The position numbers and the translations under genes are program-made. The notes beneath the pieces were generated by a model. That model did no database searches. It was not told the origin of the DNA and saw nothing but the letters and a program-made list of their open reading frames with translations. This document shows positions 1 to 9,034 of a stretch of DNA of 64,000 nucleotides, piece by piece. This DNA comes from an uncultured Bifidobacterium sp. GTDB lineage: Bacteria > Actinomycetota > Actinomycetes > Actinomycetales > Bifidobacteriaceae. Position 1 is the first letter of the stretch; each line of letters starts with the position of its first letter. The stretch spans positions 1 to 64,000 of the forward strand of contig NZ_CALYOY010000001.1 of the NCBI RefSeq assembly GCF_945269915.1, in the 5' to 3' direction.

Positions 1-333
1 TGAACCGTGCCATAACTCGCACACCCGCCATCAGATGCCGATCGTCCACACCACCATGCAACAACCCCCAAAACGATTCATCCAACACGGACACGCCCAC
101 ATCCCAGGCTAGGGGAAGTAAGGCATGGGCTGGGTGAAAAACCCCAGAAAAGCCGCCTACAACAAGATCTACATGAATACAAGGTTCAGCCTCTGGGGCC
201 TCTTTGAGTAGGGTTCCATTAGCCTCAGGCCATGCTCGGACGGGGCCTTCATGGATATGACGGAGCATACTGCAGAAGGTGAATGATGTTCGAAGCATGA
301 CAGTCGACAAAGTCGGACTGCTTTGAACAGCAT
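1..333. other. left-edge region without a convincing gene
   Basis: AT-richer than most of the window. The only candidate is a 28-codon frame at 125-211, listed separately. No RNA gene, repeat array or insertion-sequence end is visible. The base composition and the broken integrase further right suggest this belongs to the interior of a decayed integrated element that continues beyond the left edge. Confidence 0.4.
125..211 (+). CDS. very small ORF, unknown function
   Basis: A 28-codon frame opens with ATG after a purine-rich GGGGAAG stretch six bases upstream, a weak ribosome binding site. The peptide begins MGWVKNPRKAAYNKIY and ends in SLWGLFE. I do not recognise it. It is basic and aromatic, with no transmembrane segment. 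It could be a genuine small gene of the mobile region, the tail of a broken gene, or chance. The call rests only on an open frame with a plausible start. Confidence 0.2.
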   Translation: MGWVKNPRKAAYNKIYMNTRFSLWGLFE

Positions 334-522
334 TCACTCATTTTGCTCCTCGCGTTTCTTCGACTCCCCAATGGTTTCCCCCAACCAGTATCCGAATTCG
401 CATGCCTTATCCAATATTGCGTAATGCCGCACATGATTCGCGTCGGAAACAGGGTTGTACCACAGGTGCTTCTCTGTTTCCTGTTGAATGAGTTCCTCCT
501 GCTTCACGCAGTAAGCCAACAA
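334..522 (-). CDS. small hypothetical protein, possible start-less remnant
   Basis: From a TTG at 522 the frame gives 62 residues, ending in a charged tail. There is no Shine-Dalgarno sequence before that TTG. The frame stays open upstream to about 579 and would add a strongly hydrophobic stretch (AVIPIVLAAVLLCCLLAYC) that looks like a membrane anchor, but no ATG, GTG or TTG lies in that extension. Either a rare start codon (ATT or CTG) is used, or the true start has been lost by mutation. It resembles a small single-pass membrane protein of a mobile element. Function unknown. Confidence 0.3.
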   Translation of the reverse strand: MLAYCVKQEELIQQETEKHLWYNPVSDANHVRHYAILDKACEFGYWLGETIGESKKREEQNE

Positions 523-688
523 ACAGCATAAAAGAACAGCGGCCAGTACTATTGGAATAACAGCTGAGGCAGGACGGAATCACAACACTCTGTTCCTTGG
601 GAAGCAGACACCCAAGCCTGTGTCGATGAGCGAAGCAAGGAAATACAGAACGGATCCTCTAACGAGCAACCGTCTAAACGCTTTTCAA

Positions 689-1054
689 CTAAAGAATAGT
701 ACGGTCGTCATAGACTTTATGGAATGATTGAACGGCTTTCGGGAACTCGATTTGTCCATAATAAGGAGCTCTGGACTTCTGAAAAACCCGCTTCAGGAAA
801 TTGTTAAAACAATAGTTAATAGCATAATTCCAACAGAATTGCTTGATTACACAAGTCAACAATTTCCATATCACAGCTGATACGCAGAGCAATGCGAAAG
901 CAACGAACACAAAGGAAATAGGGGACCACCCTCGTAAGTTAAACACACCAGACAGCACTAATACGCCATCCATAAATAAGACAACGAACCCCAACGCGTA
1001 TATAAACTCAATTATCAACACCGCTGGCAATGAGGTACTTTTCTCAGCCAACAT
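689..1054 (-). CDS. small membrane protein, unknown function
   Basis: The gene encodes 121 residues from an ATG preceded by AGGAGG at ideal spacing, the best ribosome binding site in this part of the window. Two hydrophobic segments are visible, near residues 8-36 and 45-68, followed by a basic, aromatic cytoplasmic-looking tail rich in Asn, Phe and Lys. Codon use is clearly AT-richer than the housekeeping genes, as for other cargo near the broken integrase. I recognise no family. The strong start signal makes expression credible; the role is unknown. Confidence 0.6.
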   Translation of the reverse strand: MLAEKSTSLPAVLIIEFIYALGFVVLFMDGVLVLSGVFNLRGWSPISFVFVAFALLCVSAVIWKLLTCVIKQFCWNYAINYCFNNFLKRVFQKSRAPYYGQIEFPKAVQSFHKVYDDRTIL

Positions 1055-1354
1055 AGAATTCCTCCTGGATCCTTAAGTTCACGAGCATATTTAAAACGTG
1101 CAACTGTACGATCAGAACCTCTCCTGAAAGAACGAAGTTCCTCCAACAGGCTCTCTAAAAAACGGTGCGTGAGACGGGCATTGCCCTCCTATAGACGTGA
1201 TAAGGGCAGCGACAATGACTGCCAATGCGTTCCAGTTCATTTATCTACACCTTCTATTCTCCGATGCTGAATCTACCCTACTTACTCTTCACCACTGGCT
1301 TGAGTTTGATGACTTTGGTTATCATGTGCTTCGAACAAAGCTTCCCGCCCTCTC
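1055..1354. other. intergenic, upstream of the small membrane gene
   Basis: Between the start of the 121-residue membrane protein and the end of the integrase remnant I see no open frame of note. It should hold the promoter of the membrane gene, but I cannot assign clear -35 and -10 boxes. Confidence 0.35.
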
Positions 1355-2737
1355 CTACTGTTGAAACAGTATGCATGGACACCATGAAGACATCCTAGCT
1401 GCCTGTCCCGTTTCGGCGGAACTTTCCCATAAGTGCGCCGAAATGGGTGTTTGCGAGGGGTTGAACCGTTGATATCGTTGGAATTCCAACGATAACCCAA
1501 TGGCGCTCATCTGGGCCGGCTGTTCGATGGCATGGTCGGCTTTGCCGACGAGGGCGGCTAGGGTCTGCAGGGGCCAGTGGGTGTAGCCGGCCGTGGTGCC
1601 GATGCTGACGTGTCCCATGAGCTCCTTGCGTGCGTCCTCGGGTGCTCCCGCATCGGCCAGCCTGGTGGCGAAGAAGTGGCGGGCGCTGCGGATGGTCACG
1701 TAGGGCAGGCTGGCATCCTCCAGGGCCATGCTCCAGCGCCGGTGCTCCACCGGGTTGGTAAGCGGCCAGCCGTCGCGCGTGAACACCAGGTCCGCGGGGC
1801 CGATACGGTGCTCGTCTATCCACCGGTGGAGGTCATGCACAGGTCATCCTCGAGGGGATGAAGCGGACACCCTTGCGGCTTTTGGGCGGCACCATCCACA
1901 CTTCGCCCCGCACCCTGGCGGCGTGCAGCCATGAGGGGATGACGGTGCCCGCCTTGTACCGTTGCAGCTCGTGCATGACCATGATGCCGTGCACCCCGTT
2001 GCTGACGACCAGCTCGGAGGGTGTGACCGCGAACCGTTCACCCTGCCGCATGCCGGTACCAAAGGCGAGCCGCCACATGAGGGCCCACATGCGCCGGTCC
2101 TCCGCGTCGTCGGGCCACGGGTGGCGCGCAGACCTCTCCCCCGGTCCGCGTCCGGTGGCTTCGATCAGTGCGGCAGGCTGCCCGGCCTCGAGGATGGTCG
2201 TGGGGTTGGCGCTCACCCTGGGCGGGTCGCACCGGTCGCACACGTTGGGCTCGACGAGCCCCTCCCGTGCCGCGTCGGTGAGCGCAATGCGCAGGCGGAT
2301 GTACGCGTTGAGGGCGGTCTTGCCGCTCCGGTCCCTCATGATCGTGTTGCCTATGCCGCGCACGTGCCTGGGTTCCAGGTCCTGGAGCCTGACATCGCCT
2401 ATCGTGTCGGCGATGTTGCGGCAGTCGCTCCTGTAGGTCTCGTACACCCTTGGCTTGATGTTGGGGCGTTTGTATTCCTCGAGCCACCGGTCGAGCCAGT
2501 CGCGCAGGAGCGGGGACCGGTTGGTCCTGACCCTGCCGGTCCTCTCGTATTCGGCCAGCGCCTCGTCGAATTTGCGTCGGGCCTCGCTCCTGATCCGGTC
2601 ACTCTTGTCGAGCCGGCGGCGTTTCCCCGTGGCCGGGTCGGGGGCAGTTCGTGGCGGAAATGCCAGTAGCCCCTCCGGTCTTTCGTCATCGATATGCGGT
2701 GTGGTGTCTCCCAAGCCTTGTGTCCGTAGTCATCCAA
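1355..2737 (-). pseudogene. phage-type tyrosine integrase, broken by frameshifts
   Basis: Three reading frames together rebuild one tyrosine recombinase. The N-terminal arm-binding part (TKDRRGYWHFRHELPP) runs into DPATGKRRRLDKSDR after one missing base in the G run at 2640-2644. The core-binding and first catalytic part (TGMRQGERFAV, catalytic Arg) ends early near 1833. The last part carries IRSARHFFATRL, LMGHVSIGTTAGYTHW and the presumed nucleophile Tyr. The junction near 1838-1857 can be restored by one extra base in the G run at 1854-1857 and one in the GCACAGG stretch, or by removing one base. The usual His of the HxxR motif is not obvious. A TTG at 2737 and an ATG at 2689 are possible starts. 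The gene lies directly beyond the 3' end of tRNA-Gly, as expected for a site-specific integrase. It is not expected to be active. Confidence 0.85.
1473..1494. repeat. 22-bp perfect palindrome, half-site CAACGATA
   Basis: A perfect inverted repeat with half-site CAACGATA lies inside the 3' end of the integrase remnant, centred on GAATTC. A related stretch, GGAATATCAACGATAATC, sits at 2865-2882 directly beside the tRNA-Gly 3' end. It could be a recombinase or excisionase binding site, or a small transcription factor operator. Confidence 0.5.
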
Positions 2738-2883
2738 GCACCTCCGGTGTGTACCCTAACGTGTACCCTAATTGACCGTAAAGTGCCGAATACTGGGGAA
2801 AATCTTGCTCAGTCGGAACGGTTCCCGGACGCCCCGTGACCTTGGGAAACCCGCCAAAACTAGCGGAATATCAACGATAATCA

Positions 2884-2957
2884 TGGAGCGGGCGACGGGA
2901 ATCGAACCCGCGTAATCAGTTTGGAAGACTGAGGCTCTACCATTGAGCTACGCCCGC
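2884..2957 (-). tRNA. tRNA-Gly (anticodon TCC)
   Basis: The minus strand gives a full cloverleaf: acceptor stem GCGGGCG/CGCCCGC, D-arm AGCTCAATGGTAGAGC, anticodon stem CAGT/ACTG with loop CTTCCAA (anticodon TCC, reading GGA), and T-arm GGGTTCGATTCCC. The 3' CCA is encoded. Its 3' end points at the broken integrase about 150 bases away, so it is the probable attachment site of the former element. Confidence 0.95.
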
Positions 2958-3174
2958 AAAGCCATCTGCTCGGTAAAGAGCTTACCACAGGGTGGGACAC
3001 CTTACCTGTCGGGTCTGTCGCCCGAAATAAACGGATCATTCCGCATACGCGGATAGCGCCTTGTAATAATCCAGCACTTCAAACAACTTGCAACGCTTCA
3101 GCTGTACTGTATGGCACCATCGGAAATCGTCAGGGCCGGCCACTCGAAGAAGCAGCCGGCCGTACCTTGCGGAA

Positions 3175-4194
3175 TCAGAACATCGGTGAATTGCAAATCA
3201 CCACGGCGCTTGACCCGGTGGCCTCCTTGTGATCCTTGGAGACGCCGTTGACCAGGACGTCGCAGGTCAACTTCTGGTTGGGGTCCTGATTGATGATGTC
3301 GCCCATGACGGTCATGGTGTGGGTCTTCTTGGCTTCGTCCCCTGTGATGTCCTTCTGCCAGGAACCGTTGAAATTCTCCTGGCTGGTGGCACCGGCGGGA
3401 CCATAGGCCACCGAACCGGACCCTGTGGAGGTGGCCTTGAGGGTGATGATCTCATCCTTGGCCTCGTCACCGACTGCAGGTGCCTCCGTTGCTGTATTCG
3501 ACTCGGCTGACTTGTTTCCGGATTTGCCCTCGTCCTTCTTTTGTGACGTGGTTGTTCCCGCCGACGGGGAAACGGAGTTCGCCGCCTTGGAGAAGCCCGC
3601 CTGCATGGCCAGGGTGATCACCATGGCCAGGATGCAAAGAACGGTACCGGCTATGGAGAGCCCCTTGCCCTTCTTGCGCCCCTTGCGACCGGTTGCGTGC
3701 ACACCGACCAGGCCGAAAACCAATCCGAGAATGCCTACGACGAAAGCGAAGTTGTTGATGATAGGGATGAAGGAGAAGATGATGGCGATGACTCCCAACA
3801 CCAAGGAGCTAATGGCCATGGCACTGACGGAACGCTCCTCCGACCGGTTATGCCCATGACCACCACGGCCCCGGTTGGGATTGACGGGAGAACCGCCCTG
3901 CCCCATCATCCCACCGTCGGCCCCATAGGGACCTTGCTGCCCGGGCTGTGCCGGATAGGCACCTCCCTGACCGGCAGTGGATTGGTCGGCTTGGTATACC
4001 CCCTGCCCTGCTGACCTGGCATCCAACGGCGTCTGGCGCTCATTGGGATGGTAGGCCGGAATGGATGACTGCCGTCCTGCGTCCGACTGACCGGCTTGCT
4101 CGTTCTGGGGACGGAACCTGTCAAAGGCGTCCCCGGCCCCGGCATTGGTTCCATCGCCGTAGCCGTCGGTATCGCGATTGTAATCCTCACTCAT
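3175..4194 (-). CDS. DUF4190-domain membrane protein
   Basis: This 339-residue protein starts at ATG 4194, ten bases after AAGGAG; a TTG three codons earlier is too close to that site. The first 120 residues are hydrophilic, rich in Gly, Gln, Asp and Pro, and probably disordered and cytoplasmic. Next come hydrophobic segments around residues 128-150 (AISSLVLGVIAIIFSFIPII) and 150-170, a basic GRKGRKKGKG loop, and a third segment (LSIAGTVLCILAMVITLAM). This is the DUF4190 arrangement. A Ser/Thr-rich linker leads to an exported C-terminal domain of about 90 residues with two cysteines. The function of such proteins is unknown. A shorter relative lies at 12552-12911. Confidence 0.8.
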   Translation of the reverse strand: MSEDYNRDTDGYGDGTNAGAGDAFDRFRPQNEQAGQSDAGRQSSIPAYHPNERQTPLDARSAGQGVYQADQSTAGQGGAYPAQPGQQGPYGADGGMMGQGGSPVNPNRGRGGHGHNRSEERSVSAMAISSLVLGVIAIIFSFIPIINNFAFVVGILGLVFGLVGVHATGRKGRKKGKGLSIAGTVLCILAMVITLAMQAGFSKAANSVSPSAGTTTSQKKDEGKSGNKSAESNTATEAPAVGDEAKDEIITLKATSTGSGSVAYGPAGATSQENFNGSWQKDITGDEAKKTHTMTVMGDIINQDPNQKLTCDVLVNGVSKDHKEATGSSAVVICNSPMF

Positions 4195-4595
4195 CCTATG
4201 CAATCTCCTTGTGCTCTCTACTCTCTCTGGCGGTCAACGCAGATCATCGATGGATATCACCTACGAGGTGGTATTCCGATAGAAAACAACCCTGATCCAT
4301 CAAAGTTTCATCTCGCAATGACACCGACGTGACCAGCGCTGAAGTCATCACCTTGGCATCCGTTCTGTTCGTTGACACTGTCATGCTATACGTCGGGCGA
4401 TTTCATCGAAAGTGTACAAACGGGCAGAATTGCCTGCCCAATCGGGCAGGAGCAAGGGAACAAGAATGACCACTCGTACACTGACGAAACCATAGAGGGC
4501 AATTATCCTTGAGTGTGACACAGCAGAAATGAACCGGATGGCATGGCCGACGAAATCCCGACCATGCCGGCACAGAGGAACTTGGGAGAACTGGC
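4195..4595. other. divergent intergenic region between DUF4190 gene and sensor kinase
   Basis: About 400 bases separate two divergent genes, so both promoters should be here. A TTGACA occurs at 4372 but no matching -10 box lies at normal spacing. The motif CGGGCAG occurs twice near 4427-4455. No open frame or RNA gene is apparent. Confidence 0.4.
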
Positions 4596-5954
4596 ATGAC
4601 AGGGTTGCGTGAAAGAATGCGTGGATACCTGGCCGCCGACCCCAAGGACGTGGTTCCGGTACGCACCAGAACACTATGTACCGTCATCATGATCGTCCTG
4701 GCCACCTTCATGTCCTTGGCCGAGTCTGCCTTCACCTATAACCACATGGATGCCGCCGGAAGAGGGATCCTCTCTTTCTGGGCGGGTCTCTCCATGATGA
4801 TTTCCTTTGCCCTGCCGTGGATACTGCTGGTCAAGAGGGACCGTCTGCCCTACATGACCTGCCTTCTCACCAGCCTGTCGACCCTGGTCCTGGCAATCGA
4901 CCCCCTGATGGCACTGATGGGGTTGACCGGCCTGATCGCCCGCCGCAGACGGGTGGACCGGCTTGTCCCCTGCGCGACCGGTACCCTGGTGGCCACCTTG
5001 GTATCCCTCACCCGAGACCTGAACAGGCCACGAAAGGACTCCATAATCAGGACCCTGCTGACCGAGGGTGCCGATGCTGGTCTCAATACACCTCTGGCCG
5101 TCGTGGTTCTGAGTCTGGTCTTCCTGGTCCTGTCAATCGCCGTGGGGATATACATTCGCCTCTATACCACAACCCAGGAGGCCACCGAGCAAGCCAGCGC
5201 TGCAAATGTACGCAGCAGCAAGCTGGAGAACAGCCTGACCAGACAGCAGGTCACCGACACCATCGCCGTCGAGACGCATGACACCCTGGCCCATTCCCTC
5301 TCCCTGATCGGGCTCAACGCCAGCGCCCTTAAGGTCGAACTGGACACCCTGGCCAGACAGGAGCAGGCCTCTTCCCCGCAGGACCCGCTGACCGCCCGTT
5401 TGCTCGGCCTGGCCCAGCGTGCTGATGATATTCGCCAGCAGGCAGCCGGCGCCCTGGATGAAACCCACAGCGTCATCGACATGCTCCGTCACCCCGAGAA
5501 AGTACTCAATGACATAGCCCCGGATCCGCAAACCGCCCTGACCCGGGAAGCTCTGGACGACATATGCAGGGAGAGCCGTGACACTGGAATGACCCTGAAC
5601 ACCTGGATCGACGTGCGGAACCTGAGCAATCTGGACCCCGTCATAGGCAAGGTGGCTTTCCGGGCCATCCAGGAAGGACTGACCAACGCCCGTCGACACG
5701 CCCCGGGCATGCCGGTCTCCCTGGAAGTGACGGCCAGGCCGGATCAGGGTGTGCACGTCCATCTGACCAATCCCATGCCCAAGCCGGGTACTGTCGACCC
5801 GTCCGGAGCCAACCTGTCCGCAACTTCCGGAGGCAACGGAATCACGGGGCTGATCAAGCGGGTCAAGGCTGCTTCGGGCCAGTGCAGGTATGGAATCGAT
5901 GACCATGGGCAGTTCAACCTGGATGTGGTCCTTCCTTTCGAAGCCACGTCCTGA
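4596..5954 (+). CDS. sensor histidine kinase (HisKA_3, NarL-type)
   Basis: A 452-residue membrane kinase that should autophosphorylate and pass phosphate to the regulator encoded 24 bases downstream. The N-terminal half has several transmembrane segments (about residues 28-46, 60-78, 90-110 and 165-187) with little outside the membrane. The dimerisation box ETHDTLAHSLS puts the phospho-accepting His near residue 228. A HATPase_c domain follows, with N-box AIQEGLTNARRHAPG near 360 and a glycine box GGNGITGLIKRV near 415. GGGAG lies seven bases before the ATG. The signal sensed cannot be read from the sequence. Confidence 0.9.
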   Translation: MTGLRERMRGYLAADPKDVVPVRTRTLCTVIMIVLATFMSLAESAFTYNHMDAAGRGILSFWAGLSMMISFALPWILLVKRDRLPYMTCLLTSLSTLVLAIDPLMALMGLTGLIARRRRVDRLVPCATGTLVATLVSLTRDLNRPRKDSIIRTLLTEGADAGLNTPLAVVVLSLVFLVLSIAVGIYIRLYTTTQEATEQASAANVRSSKLENSLTRQQVTDTIAVETHDTLAHSLSLIGLNASALKVELDTLARQEQASSPQDPLTARLLGLAQRADDIRQQAAGALDETHSVIDMLRHPEKVLNDIAPDPQTALTREALDDICRESRDTGMTLNTWIDVRNLSNLDPVIGKVAFRAIQEGLTNARRHAPGMPVSLEVTARPDQGVHVHLTNPMPKPGTVDPSGANLSATSGGNGITGLIKRVKAASGQCRYGIDDHGQFNLDVVLPFEATS

Positions 5955-5978
5955 AGCCAACGGATCCCAAGGCGCGCC

Positions 5979-6776
5979 ATGGTGACTGGTTTGGGTAGCA
6001 TAAGCAGCATGGGAGAAATTCATCCGGAGTCGGAGACAGGGGCGGCATCAAAACCGGGAGACACCGGAAATTCCCCCACATCTTCCGGCACCATCCTGGT
6101 CAGTATCGTCGACAACGATCCAATGATATGCCAGACCATGCAGGTCATCATCGATGACTATTCCCAAGGGCAGGTCAGGGTGGTCTCTACCTCCCTGAAC
6201 GCCGACGACGCCGTGGCCCATGCCCGTCAGGAAAAACCGAATCTGATTCTGATGGATCTTTCCATGCCCGGGTGTGACGGTATCGAAGCCACCAAGCGGC
6301 TACGCAGACTTACCAACCCCCCGCACGTCCTGATCCTGACCTCTCTGAGCCCCTCCGATACGGTTGAAAAAGCCGTTGAGGCCGGAGCCGAGGGATTCAT
6401 CTCGAAGACGGACCCGCCAAAGGAAATCATCTCCAGGATCATCAAGGCCTGCAAAGATGAGCCCCAATTCAACGCGGTCAGCACCCGCCAGCTCATCCAC
6501 AGCCTGTCCTACAGCCGCCCCATGACCAGGAGGAACCAGGCACGGGCCATGCTGGACTCATTGAGTGAGCGCGAGCGCCAGGCCACCATCCTGGCCTCGG
6601 AGGGTATGACCAATGCCGAAATCGGCAGGACCATGTACATCAGTGAGCGCACGGTCAAGGCCCACCTTTCGGCAGCGTGCGACAGCCTCGATATGAGCCG
6701 GGTCCAGCTGGCACGACTGGTGGAGAGGGCCGATCTGGAAGACCGGGAGACCGGCCCGGACCCGCAAGCCACCTGA
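5979..6776 (+). CDS. LuxR/NarL-family response regulator
   Basis: Partner of the preceding kinase. Residues about 38-155 form a receiver domain with the phospho-acceptor Asp in LILMDLSMPG (near residue 93), the acidic pair in VDNDP, and the conserved Lys in GFISKTDPP. Residues about 195-255 form a LuxR-type helix-turn-helix (LSERERQATILASEGMTNAE, then ISERTVKAHLSAA). The first 35 residues are a non-conserved extension, so ATG 6009 is an alternative start. It should bind DNA as a phosphorylated dimer; targets are unknown. Confidence 0.9.
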   Translation: MVTGLGSISSMGEIHPESETGAASKPGDTGNSPTSSGTILVSIVDNDPMICQTMQVIIDDYSQGQVRVVSTSLNADDAVAHARQEKPNLILMDLSMPGCDGIEATKRLRRLTNPPHVLILTSLSPSDTVEKAVEAGAEGFISKTDPPKEIISRIIKACKDEPQFNAVSTRQLIHSLSYSRPMTRRNQARAMLDSLSERERQATILASEGMTNAEIGRTMYISERTVKAHLSAACDSLDMSRVQLARLVERADLEDRETGPDPQAT

Positions 6777-6975
6777 TTGGAACCACACCGCTTCGGCAGC
6801 AGCCACCAGATGAACGCGTTCTGCCCGGACCCCCACATGTCGGCTTGACACTCCCCCGGCCCCGTAGATGACACTGACTCTGAAGTAATCCCCACGTCCT
6901 CGATGACCCCGCCGATTCTCATTCCGTCCATCCCCCAGGCGCTGAAGGCCTCGATGCCCATATAGGGCACAAGCT
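6777..6975 (-). pseudogene. possible remnant of an unrecognised gene
   Basis: On the minus strand, next to a 12-C tract, about 65 codons read like real protein: PYMGIEAFSAWGMDGMRIGG, then VIEDVG, and later ADMWGSGQNAFIWWLLP. No start, ribosome binding site or upstream coding sequence supports it. The frame then runs into the antisense of the response regulator. It lies just downstream of the degraded ECF operon, so it may be the tail of a former fourth gene there. Family not recognised. Confidence 0.25.
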
Positions 6976-6979
6976 ACTG

Positions 6980-6991
6980 CCCCCCCCCCCC
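6980..6991. repeat. poly-C tract, 12 bases
   Basis: A run of twelve cytosines between the response regulator and the ECF ATPase remnant. It is the longest homopolymer I noticed in the window. It lies in non-coding or decayed sequence. Confidence 0.9.
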
Positions 6992-7027
6992 GGACAGAAG
7001 GGCCGCAGGAAGAGCCCATATCGCTGA

Positions 7028-8290
7028 TCACCCGCCCAACGGATCAGGAGGAATACCCGGTTCCTTTCTCACGCCCTCCCCCTTTCCCACGGTATCCGAT
7101 GGCATTAAGGAGAACATCCTCCTCAGGTGTCCCTGAGATAATGAACCAACCGGCACATCCTCGCGTATCCGACCCTGGTCGACGCGGACGAGACACGAGC
7201 AGGTACGGCGGGCAAACTCGAAATCATGGGTCACCACGATGATGATGACCTTCCCCATGTCCGAGAACTGGCGGATAAGCTGCGCCACCCGGTTCATGCC
7301 GTCGAAGCCGAGACCTCCGTTCGACTCATCAAGAACCATGAGGGCCTTTCCGCAGATCATGCCCACGCCGACCGTCAGACGTTGCTTCTGCCCTCCCGAT
7401 AGGGTATTGGGATGGCGTTCACGCAGGGCGCCGAGCCCGAACTCCACCAAGGTCGTTTCGGCCAGAGACCTCTCCGGGTGCCTGATGCCGAAGGAGCACT
7501 CAGCCTCCGCACTCTCGGCGAAGAGCTCGTGATCCACGTCCTGCATCACCATGTAGGAATGTCGCAATCGGGCCATGGGTTCACCCAGCCGACCGGACCA
7601 GAAAAACTCCTCAGGGATGAATATCCCGACAATGCGCCCATGCTCCAGGTAGACGGTCCGATCGACCGGATCCATGAGGTAGAACAACCAGTGCTCCGCG
7701 ATCAGGATGGTCTTGCCCTGGCTCTTGATAAGGCAGGTGCCCCCTCAGCTCCGCGATCGGGGCCATGTCGAGATTGGATGAGGGTTCGTCCAAGAGGTAT
7801 ATTTCCGAATCCATGGTATAGACGGAAGCGAGGGCGATCTTCTGCTGCTCACCACCTGACAGTTCGAAGATGTTCCTGTCCATGAGGTCTCGGATGTTGA
7901 GGCCCTGAGCCGTCCCGGTCACCCCGCCCAACCAGTTCCCCGACGGAGCGGGCCCGGTTCTCGATGCCAAAGGCCATCTCGATGTCGGTGTTCACATTGA
8001 AGAACCGGGTCCTGAGATTCTGGAAGACGGATCCTACCTTCCCGGCTATCCGGTACATGGGCAGGGAGGGTATGACACTCCCATCCACCCTTGCCTGTTC
8101 CTAAAGCTCCCTGGGAAAGAACTGCGGGACGAACCCGTTGACCAGCCGCGTGATGGTAGTCTTTCCGCACCCGCTGCGGCCGCAGCAAAGCACGCGCTCC
8201 ATCAGTCACGAGGAGGTCGATACCATGCAGGCCGTCGCCCTCTCGGCTTGAATAAAAGAGAAGGAAACCCCATCGAATCGATTCCGGGAC
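7028..8290 (-). pseudogene. ECF transporter double ATPase (A component), degraded
   Basis: Rebuilt from several frames, this was a fused protein with two ABC ATPase domains, like EcfA or YkoD. The first domain has a Walker A motif (GRSGCGKTTITR near 8150-8185), an in-frame TAG soon after (following FPREL, near 8103), a Q-loop (GSVFQNLRTRFFNV), and signature plus Walker B (ELSGGEQQKIALAS, IYLLDEPSSNLD). The frame then breaks near 7740. The second domain keeps NTLSGGQKQRLTVG, MVLDESNGGLG and the H-loop VVTHDFEFARR, but has no Walker A. Multiple lesions mean no working ATPase. It follows T and S component remnants in the same direction. Confidence 0.85.
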
Positions 8291-9003
8291 GACCCAACCG
8301 CGCCCACAGTCCGAAGACCAGGTCATTGACGGCAAGGACCATGACCACACAATCCGATGGACCGCATCGAATCCGAACCAGGCATGTGCGCTGTACCGGA
8401 TTCTCGATCCCCTGGTGACCGAATCGGTCGAGAGCTCATCCGCCGCCCTTGCGGCCGACATCATCAGAGACACACGGATGCACTCCACCGTCAAGACGGG
8501 ACGGGTGTGGAACCCGGCCGACGAGGGGAAGACACCACGCATCCGCATAATGTCCTGGATATAGACCCGGTCCTCCTGGATGGTCGGCACGTACCGCAAA
8601 GAGAACCGACAGAGGAATGACGAGCTGTCTGGGGGTGCGCACCCGGTTCATGGCCAACAGGAACTCATTGCCCTGGCCGTCGTCACCACCAGCCCAGCCA
8701 GTATGCCACGGCGAAGACCCTGTGGAAGAGACCCAGGAAGGCCACAAACATGGTCAGGAGGGAGCCGGTCATGTGGGCCAGGACCTACCCGGTCAAAGAA
8801 ACAGATGACCTCATACGCAACGACGGCCTTGGCTCTGTACCGCCATCGCCCGCAGGCGGCACGGAGCAGACCTATCGACACCACCAACACGAACTGGCAG
8901 ACCAACGAGGGGCAATCATCGACGAGACCACGCAGATCAGGATAAGAATGAGCTTCGTACGCGGATCCAGATGTGGCTCCCACCCTCCGGCAGCCCCTGT
9001 CAT
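8291..9003 (-). pseudogene. ECF transporter transmembrane (T) component, degraded
   Basis: Fragments in at least three frames match EcfT order. The N-terminus MTGAAGGWEPHLDPRTKLIL starts at ATG 9003. Membrane segments follow in a second frame (FVLVVSIGLLRAA, AVVAYEVICFF). Further on come RYVPTIQEDRVYIQDIMRMR and the C-terminal signature RAADELSTDSVTRG, then a last hydrophobic segment (DCVVMVLAVNDLVFGL) in another frame. EcfT normally couples the substrate-binding S component to the ATPases. The frameshifts exclude a full-length product. Confidence 0.8.
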
Positions 9004-9034
9004 GCATTGATGCCCGCTTTTTCGAACTACCTCC

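Noticed and set aside
4372..4393. Promoter with TTGACA at 4372 and TATACG at 4388
   Set aside because: The spacing between boxes is only about 10 bases, too short for a sigma-70-type promoter.
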